From positions 48,243-112,242 of the forward strand of contig JAEZQK010000020.1 in the NCBI GenBank assembly GCA_023413135.1: a stretch of DNA of 64,000 bases. Reading direction: 5' to 3'. Position numbers and translations under genes: made by a program. This stretch comes from Bacillota bacterium (lineage in GTDB: Bacteria; Bacillota; Clostridia; Christensenellales; Aristaeellaceae). The notes beneath the pieces are model-generated. The model searched no databases. It was not told the origin of the DNA and saw only the letters and a program-made list of their open reading frames with translations. Positions 58,768-64,000 of the stretch are shown here, piece after piece. How positions within the stretch are numbered: position 1 is the stretch's first letter; each line of letters opens with the position of its first letter.

Positions 58768-60606
58768 TTACCCTTGAACGATCGGCATTTCCGTCATGCG
58801 TAAGGTTGTGCAGCCATAAGGGATCATGGTCATCTGTTCGAAGGGGCTAGTGGCTTTGCTGCCTTTGGGCAGCCTTGCGCAGGCGCCGTGCTCCATGGGC
58901 CATTCCACTTGCGCAAGCGAGGCAGTCACGGTAATCGCCGCGCCTTCGGGACTGAAGGGATATGCGCCCATTTCCCTCTCCGCACCCATGAAATCATCGC
59001 CGGCAAAGCCGTAATTCCAGGGCGATTCGGGATAGATGGCATAATCGCAGTAGGGGAATTTCCGGGGGACGCCGTTTGCCTCGTATTCGTGCTTTTCCCA
59101 GCGCTCCTTGATGGGCAGCGCATACAAAAGCGGGCCCCGCCACAGGCAGGCCATGTTTTGCGGGCGCTTCACCAGATGAAAGTCAAAGGTAAGGGTCACG
59201 TCGATTTCTGTCTTGCCGCTCCATTCCCTTGTGATGGTATGGTATCCGTTCACGGGCACATTTTGCCCGTCCACTATGGCGCTTTTTGCAAAGCCGGGAA
59301 TGCGGATCAAGAAGGGGAACAAAACCTGGCGGTCCGTTTCCACGGTATAGCGAAGGGTATTGCGGAACGGGTATTCCGTATTCAAAGTGCAGGTGACCTG
59401 CGCATCTCCGATGCAGGTTTTAACCATGGAGGGTGCAAGGACGGCGGATACCAGCCCATCTTCCGTGCGCATAAAGGTGGACATGGCAAACTTGGGGAAC
59501 CCTTGGTTGAAGTTGGCGGTACAGCAGCCGAAATTGGGTTCCAGGCCAAAGATGTGGGAATCGGGGCCGTTGGTGCGGAACAGCGTGTGCTCCTTTTCCA
59601 TGGGCGCGCACTGTACCTGGTTGGTCATCTGCACATACTGGTGGGTCCACATATCCGGGCTCACGGTAGCGGGAAGGGCGTTGAAGGCCAGCCGCTCCAG
59701 CTGGTCCGCCCAGAAGGGATTCCCACCTGCACAAAGCAGCACTTCGTAGGAGTACATGGCCTCCACCACGCTGCAAAGCTCACTGCCCTGGATGGGGCTG
59801 TCGCCGGAAACGCACTCATCCCCGGTAAAGTGCCCTACTGCCATGCCGTGGTAAGTAAACAAAGTCTGTAATGCCTTCTTTGCAAAAGCATCCGGGTCGC
59901 CTCCCGTTATGCGGCTCATTAGCCCCTCCTGCTTTAAGCACATGGCCAGGTTCACCACATGGGTCAAATACGTCCATTTCGCTTCGGGCTCCTGATCCAT
60001 ATAAGGATCAAACAGCTTGGTATAATCGATGCCCTCCGCCCGCAGCTTGTGGGCAAGCTTTATAAGCCAGGGCTCCGGCTGCTTTTCGTACAGCCAGAAG
60101 ATGGGGATCAGGCATTCATACCATCGGGCGGCGCCCCAGTTAAACAGGGTGGCACGATCAATATGGGCGTCAAACTGCTTGAGGGCACGGTATAGCGCGG
60201 GCTGGATCCGCTCGTCTCCGCTTAAGTCCGCATAGACGGTCATCACCTTGGCGATCAAAAACAAAGCCCAGATGTCATAATGCTTGCGCTCTTCCAGGGA
60301 GCAGGGGCAGATCCAGCCATCCTCCTGCTGCTTTTCCAAAATGGCATCCATATAGCGGCGGGCGCGGGTCTGTAGAGATTGATCATCCAGCAGCCATGCC
60401 AGGGGGATGAACCCGTCCAGCCAATAGGGGACGCGCTCCCAGCCTTCTTTGTCGCCACCGATCCAACGGCTTTTATTCACATCCGGCCATATCAGGTCCA
60501 GATGCCCGCTCAGGCCTTGGGCCTGGATTTCAAGCTGGCGCCGGAGCCACCCCAAGGGCTTTACACGGTTGCCCGGAATCGGCGCAAAGACATTCTTTGT
60601 AAGCAT
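58768..60606 (-). CDS. GH127 family beta-L-arabinofuranosidase-like protein
   Basis: 612 residues, no signal peptide. The alpha/alpha barrel covers about 1-380, with WLDGFIPLAWLLDD, NWGAARWYECLIPIFW and THVVNLAMCLKQEG; a beta-rich C-terminal part follows. The zinc and catalytic set of GH127 is present: Glu276-x-Cys278 (GSELCSVVEAM) and Cys361-Cys362 (FGCCTANFNQG), one of which acts as nucleophile in HypBA1-type enzymes. It should remove terminal L-arabinofuranose from imported fragments. ATG 60606 has GGGGAG 9 nt upstream. It is the first gene of a two-gene minus-strand operon with GH74. Confidence 0.87.
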   Translation of the reverse strand: MLTKNVFAPIPGNRVKPLGWLRRQLEIQAQGLSGHLDLIWPDVNKSRWIGGDKEGWERVPYWLDGFIPLAWLLDDQSLQTRARRYMDAILEKQQEDGWICPCSLEERKHYDIWALFLIAKVMTVYADLSGDERIQPALYRALKQFDAHIDRATLFNWGAARWYECLIPIFWLYEKQPEPWLIKLAHKLRAEGIDYTKLFDPYMDQEPEAKWTYLTHVVNLAMCLKQEGLMSRITGGDPDAFAKKALQTLFTYHGMAVGHFTGDECVSGDSPIQGSELCSVVEAMYSYEVLLCAGGNPFWADQLERLAFNALPATVSPDMWTHQYVQMTNQVQCAPMEKEHTLFRTNGPDSHIFGLEPNFGCCTANFNQGFPKFAMSTFMRTEDGLVSAVLAPSMVKTCIGDAQVTCTLNTEYPFRNTLRYTVETDRQVLFPFLIRIPGFAKSAIVDGQNVPVNGYHTITREWSGKTEIDVTLTFDFHLVKRPQNMACLWRGPLLYALPIKERWEKHEYEANGVPRKFPYCDYAIYPESPWNYGFAGDDFMGAEREMGAYPFSPEGAAITVTASLAQVEWPMEHGACARLPKGSKATSPFEQMTMIPYGCTTLRMTEMPIVQG

Positions 60607-60678
60607 TCGGCATATCTCCCCTCTGTTTGCACCATGATTGTCCAATAAACTTGAACGCGCGTGCATATCAATAATAAT

Positions 60679-60707
60679 AGGATACTAGCTTGTCATCCTG
60701 GTGTCAA
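60679..60707 (-). promoter_or_regulatory. Sigma-A promoter of the GH127-GH74 operon
   Basis: On the minus strand TTGACA (60707-60702), 17 nt, TATCCT (60684-60679), about 73 nt before the GH127 start. Confidence 0.7.
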
Positions 60708-60882
60708 TTTGAATCGGCTCGCTTTTGTATAGACGTCAATGCATAATTAACAATAGGAAACGTCCTCAAATAAGCAGGTAAATGTGTATTCCGCGACGAA
60801 AAATGGGCATAAGGTTGAATGACACTTTTGCTGCGGAACACATGCTCATTCGTTGCTTCAACCATCAAGGAGGAAACATGGC

Positions 60883-61914
60883 ATGAAAGCACTTGTTAAG
60901 GAGCGCCCCGAGCGCGGTTTGACATTCAAAGAAGTTCCGATGCCTGTATGCGGCGATGAAGATGTGTTGATTAAGATTACGAAGACGGCCATCTGCGGGA
61001 CAGACCTACATATATACAACTGGGATGCTTGGGCACAGAAGACCATCAAGCCCCCGTTGACCATCGGCCATGAGTTCGTAGGCGTAATCGCGGCGTTAGG
61101 CAGTCATGTGAAGGGGTTCAAAGTCGGGGAACGCGTATCGGGGGAAGGCCACATTGTTTGTGGTGAATGCCGCAATTGCCTGGCAGGCCGCAGGCATAAC
61201 TGCCCGAACACGCGGGGCGTCGGCGTTAACCGGGATGGCGCGTTTGCCGAGTATCTGAGTATCCCCTACACCAATGTCTGGAGATGCAGCCCGGACATCC
61301 CGGATGACATTGTGGCATGTTTTGACCCGTTGGGCAATGCGGTTCATACTGCTTTGTCGTTTGATATGACGGGCGAGGATGTACTCATCACAGGTGCGGG
61401 CCCGATCGGCATCATGGCTGCGGCAGTGGCCAGGCATGTTGGCGCGCGCAAGGTCGTCATCAGTGATATCAACCCCTACCGCCTTGAACTGGCAGGGAAG
61501 GTAGGCGTGACGCGGTGCGTAAACAGCGCCCAGGAAAACCTGAAGGATGTCATGCACGAACTGGGAATGCGCGAAGGCTTTGACGTAGGGCTTGAAATGA
61601 GCGGTGCGCCCGACGCGTTCAACGGCATGATCTCCAGCATGTCCAATCACGGGAGAATTGCTATTTTGGGTTTTATCAAGCCCGGAACGGTGATCGACTG
61701 GAATGACGTCATCTTTAAGGGGCTGATTCTCAAGGGCATCTATGGGCGTGAAATGTTTGAAACATGGTACAAGATGAGCGCCATGATTCAAAGCGGGCTG
61801 GATATCACCCCGGTTATCACGCACCATTTTGATGTGAAGGATTTTGAAGAAGGCCTCCGTGCGATGAATGAAGGGAAGGCCGGCAAGGTCGTGCTCGATT
61901 GGACCAGACTATAG
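60883..61914 (+). CDS. tdh: L-threonine 3-dehydrogenase
   Basis: 343 residues, the usual Tdh length. Zinc-dependent MDR features: catalytic-zinc Cys in TAICGTDLHIYNWDAW, GHEFVGVIAALGSHVKGFKV, and the structural-zinc Cys set CGECRNCLAGRRHNC. The NAD site is VLITGAGPIGIMAAAVARHV. It oxidises L-threonine to 2-amino-3-oxobutanoate in the cytoplasm. The start follows GGAGG by 9 nt. The kbl gene follows 18 nt later, and the pair makes the threonine-to-glycine plus acetyl-CoA route. Confidence 0.96.
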   Translation: MKALVKERPERGLTFKEVPMPVCGDEDVLIKITKTAICGTDLHIYNWDAWAQKTIKPPLTIGHEFVGVIAALGSHVKGFKVGERVSGEGHIVCGECRNCLAGRRHNCPNTRGVGVNRDGAFAEYLSIPYTNVWRCSPDIPDDIVACFDPLGNAVHTALSFDMTGEDVLITGAGPIGIMAAAVARHVGARKVVISDINPYRLELAGKVGVTRCVNSAQENLKDVMHELGMREGFDVGLEMSGAPDAFNGMISSMSNHGRIAILGFIKPGTVIDWNDVIFKGLILKGIYGREMFETWYKMSAMIQSGLDITPVITHHFDVKDFEEGLRAMNEGKAGKVVLDWTRL

Positions 61915-61932
61915 TACGGGGGAGAAAAGAAG

Positions 61933-63120
61933 ATGAAAAAAGCGCTTGAGGGCTTTGCCGCACGGCTCACAGAGATCAAGGAACAGGGCGTTTATAAGAA
62001 CGAGCGTATCATTACCTCAAAGCAGGGCGTTCGCATTGATACCACGGAGCGCAAAGGTGTATTGAACCTGTGCGCCAACAATTATCTGGGGCTGTGTGAT
62101 CATCCGCGTATCATTACGGCGGCGAAGGAAGCGCTGGATACATGGGGATACGGCCTGTCCTCGGTCCGGTTCATATGCGGTACGCAACAGATCCATAAGG
62201 ATTTGGAGAAGGCCCTGAGCGATTTTCTGGGCATGGAGGATACGATTTTGTATTCTTCCTGCTTTGATGCCAACGGCGGCCTTTTTGAAACGCTTCTAAA
62301 CGACAAGGATGCCATCATCAGCGATGAATTGAACCATGCCAGCATCATTGACGGTGTCCGCTTGTGCAAGGCCAAGCGTTACCGCTATAAGAACAGTGAT
62401 ATTGATGATCTGAAGGCGCAGCTTCAGGCGGCACAGGAGGCTGGTGCGGAAAATATCATGATCGCCACCGACGGCGTGTTTTCCATGGATGGATACATTG
62501 CCAACCTTCAGGGCATCTGCGATCTGGCCGATGCATATGGCGCTCTTGTCATGGTGGATGACAGCCACGCCGTAGGCTTCATGGGCAAGCATGGCCGTGG
62601 TACACCTGAATATTGCGGCGTAATGGACAGGGTGGATATCCTTACGGGCACCCTTGGCAAGGCCATGGGCGGCGCATCCGGCGGTTACACCAGCGGCAGG
62701 AAGGAAATCATCGACCTGCTCCGGCAAAGGAGCCGCCCTTATCTGTTTTCCAATACCCTGACTCCCTCCTTGGCCGCGGCATCCCTGGAGGTATTGGCGC
62801 TGCTAAAGGAGGATTCTTCCTATCGGGAACGGCTGCTTGAAAACACGCGGTACTTCCGCCAAAAGATGGCTGCCCTGGGTTTTGACATTCTCCCCGGCGA
62901 GCATCCCATTGTTCCCGTCATGCTGTATGATGCAAAGCTGGCCGGCAAGTTTGCCGCGATGATGCTGGATAAGGGGATATATGTGGTGGGATTCTTTTAC
63001 CCGGTGGTGCCTCAAGGAAAAGCCCGCATCCGTACCCAGATGTCCGCAGGTTATACTCACGAGGATATTGACCGGGTCATAAAAGCTTTTGTGGAAGTGA
63101 AAGTAGAGCTGAAGCTGTAA
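61933..63120 (+). CDS. kbl: Glycine C-acetyltransferase (2-amino-3-ketobutyrate CoA ligase)
   Basis: 395 residues of the alpha-oxoamine synthase family. Pyridoxal phosphate contacts are VMVDDSHAVGFMGKHGRGTP and the Schiff-base Lys243 in TGTLGKAMGGASGGY. Other family segments are LCANNYLGLCDHPRI and SVRFICGTQQIHKDLE. It splits 2-amino-3-oxobutanoate with CoA into glycine and acetyl-CoA. It directly follows tdh, whose unstable product it uses. Confidence 0.96.
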   Translation: MKKALEGFAARLTEIKEQGVYKNERIITSKQGVRIDTTERKGVLNLCANNYLGLCDHPRIITAAKEALDTWGYGLSSVRFICGTQQIHKDLEKALSDFLGMEDTILYSSCFDANGGLFETLLNDKDAIISDELNHASIIDGVRLCKAKRYRYKNSDIDDLKAQLQAAQEAGAENIMIATDGVFSMDGYIANLQGICDLADAYGALVMVDDSHAVGFMGKHGRGTPEYCGVMDRVDILTGTLGKAMGGASGGYTSGRKEIIDLLRQRSRPYLFSNTLTPSLAAASLEVLALLKEDSSYRERLLENTRYFRQKMAALGFDILPGEHPIVPVMLYDAKLAGKFAAMMLDKGIYVVGFFYPVVPQGKARIRTQMSAGYTHEDIDRVIKAFVEVKVELKL

Positions 63121-63549
63121 AGTGAATCAAGGCGAGAGGGGAAAGGTATGACCATACCTGCAGATCCATCCGTCAAAAGCATGCACGCATAAAAAAATCG
63201 CCTTCTGGTGGAAGCGGTTTTGATACCATTCCCGCATAAGGGCTTCATTGAGCATACAAAAAATGAATGAACCCATGAACAATACTCTGAGTTCAACTTT
63301 GCCGACTGTCATCCTTCACTGCGTGAAGGATGATCTTATTCTTTCACGCTTCTTAACGGTTCTTCGTCGCTGCATTCCCTCAGGATGACTGTGTTCTTTC
63401 CCAATGAAGGATATATTGCATCTAAAACGGCATTTGTTTCGCACTTCATCTTCCGAATAATTGCCAGATATTACACATGGTAATTCCATGCACGTTAGTG
63501 TATTATTTCTGTAATAAATTTCATCAAAAAGTAATGATTTGAGGTGCGT
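63121..63549. other. Intergenic region after kbl with a palindromic repeat-like element
   Basis: 429 nt without a convincing gene. TCATCCTTCAC-TGC-GTGAAGGATGA (63309-63333) is an 11-bp perfect stem followed by TCTTATTCTTTC, usable as a kbl terminator. The stretch to about 63390 (ending CTCAGGATGAC) resembles dispersed intergenic palindromes seen in many Bacillota, but only one copy is in the window. An A+T-rich promoter-like region precedes the LysM gene. Confidence 0.5.
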
Positions 63550-63915
63550 ATGATGAAGTCGGTCAGGTCCATTTTCGCGTTTGCAGTAGGGGTCCTATTG
63601 TTTATTGCTTTGGGTACACAGGCTTTGGCGGCCACAACCTATACTGTAAAGGCTGGCGATTGGCTATCAAAAATAGCCAAAGCCTATGGTGTAACCGTCG
63701 AACAGCTGAAGCAGTACAATTCGCTCAAATCAGATACCATCTACGTAGGACAAAATCTCATTGTATCTGCTGATACAAAGTATGTTGTAAAAAAAGGCGA
63801 TTCCCTTTGGCTGATCGCTTCAAGGCATTCAACAACTATTGAAAAGATAAAAACCAGCAACAATCTGAAAAGCGAGGGTCTATCCCGAATTTTGTGTAAA
63901 CGCCAAACTGCGTAG
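63550..63915 (+). CDS. Small secreted LysM-domain protein
   Basis: 121 residues with a signal peptide (IFAFAVGVLLFIALGTQALA, cut before ATTY). A complete LysM repeat follows (TYTVKAGDWLSKIAKAYGVT, VEQLKQYNSLKSDTIYVGQN). A second repeat (YVVKKGDSLWLIASRHSTTI) loses the expected ending after NNLKSEG and continues RILCKRQTA, which suggests a frameshift or decay at its 3' end. LysM domains bind peptidoglycan. No enzymatic domain is attached, which would be usual, so this may be the N-terminal remnant of a longer cell-wall protein. GAGG lies upstream of ATG 63550. Confidence 0.8.
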   Translation: MMKSVRSIFAFAVGVLLFIALGTQALAATTYTVKAGDWLSKIAKAYGVTVEQLKQYNSLKSDTIYVGQNLIVSADTKYVVKKGDSLWLIASRHSTTIEKIKTSNNLKSEGLSRILCKRQTA

Positions 63916-63935
63916 AACGACAAGATTGAAGTTGG

Positions 63936-63961
63936 CAGGGAAGCAGGGTTCTGCTTCCCTG
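63936..63961 (+). terminator. Hairpin after the LysM gene
   Basis: CAGGGAAGCAG-GGTT-CTGCTTCCCTG, an 11-bp perfect stem 20 nt after the stop. The tail TCTTGG is only weakly T-rich. Confidence 0.65.
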
Positions 63962-64000
63962 TCTTGGCTGTAACGGTAGCAAAATCCAGACGGTCTGTCA

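Overview
The window looks like a low-to-mid GC Bacillota chromosome segment, most likely an anaerobic, carbohydrate-fermenting Clostridia member (Christensenellales-type gut, rumen or digester bacterium). This is inferred from the Gram-positive style ribosome binding sites, sigma-A type promoters, a BlaI/BlaR1 pair, VanW, LplB/YtcP-type permeases, a Nif11-type RiPP precursor and the many sugar operons. No rRNA, tRNA, CRISPR array, phage or insertion sequence was recognised.

Layout. (1) 1-7421: a lipoprotein solute-binding protein cut by the window edge, a radical SAM/SPASM maturase facing a Nif11-leader RiPP precursor, an ECF sigma factor overlapping a small zinc-ribbon protein, and a 1039-residue ATP-binding regulator. 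(2) 7437-14762 (minus): a compact sugar operon with a phosphomannose-isomerase-like protein, ROK kinase, RpiR regulator, FucI/AraA-like isomerase, aldose 1-epimerase and LarA-like racemase. It diverges from a plus-strand operon (15114-24053) of two permeases, a binding protein, a clan GH-A hydrolase, a DUF6259-like hydrolase and an FAD oxidoreductase. (3) 24141-37368: a GntR repressor divergent from a twelve-gene operon with an ABC importer, two paralogous GH-like proteins (the second frameshifted), a TIM-barrel isomerase/epimerase, an enoyl-CoA hydratase homologue, a beta-keto acid cleavage enzyme, a D-lyxose isomerase, a DUF4038-like hydrolase and split transketolase. (4) 37557-50156: an ECF sigma factor with an anti-sigma factor fused to an extracellular solute-binding-like domain, a VanW protein, a BlaI/BlaR1 locus whose sensor gene is split by a 7-bp tandem duplication, two secreted proteins, an iron alcohol dehydrogenase, an XRE regulator and a chemoreceptor. 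(5) 50592-60606: an Rbs-type ABC importer, GH31, GH74 and GH127 enzymes, pointing to intracellular breakdown of xyloglucan or arabinoxylan-type oligosaccharides. (6) 60883-63915: Tdh-Kbl threonine catabolism and a small LysM protein.

How the parts fit. Three ABC importers of different classes bring in oligosaccharides. The hydrolases, none of which has a visible signal peptide, would cut these inside the cell. Isomerases, epimerases, a kinase and transketolase feed the products to the pentose phosphate pathway and glycolysis. Local regulators (RpiR, GntR, ECF/anti-sigma, BlaI/BlaR1, XRE) sit beside their likely targets. The two large sugar operons share a strikingly similar promoter.

Points most worth following are the solute-binding-like anti-sigma factor, the sugar operon carrying BKACE and enoyl-CoA hydratase homologues, the Nif11/rSAM RiPP locus, the 7-bp duplication in blaR1 and the twin promoters.
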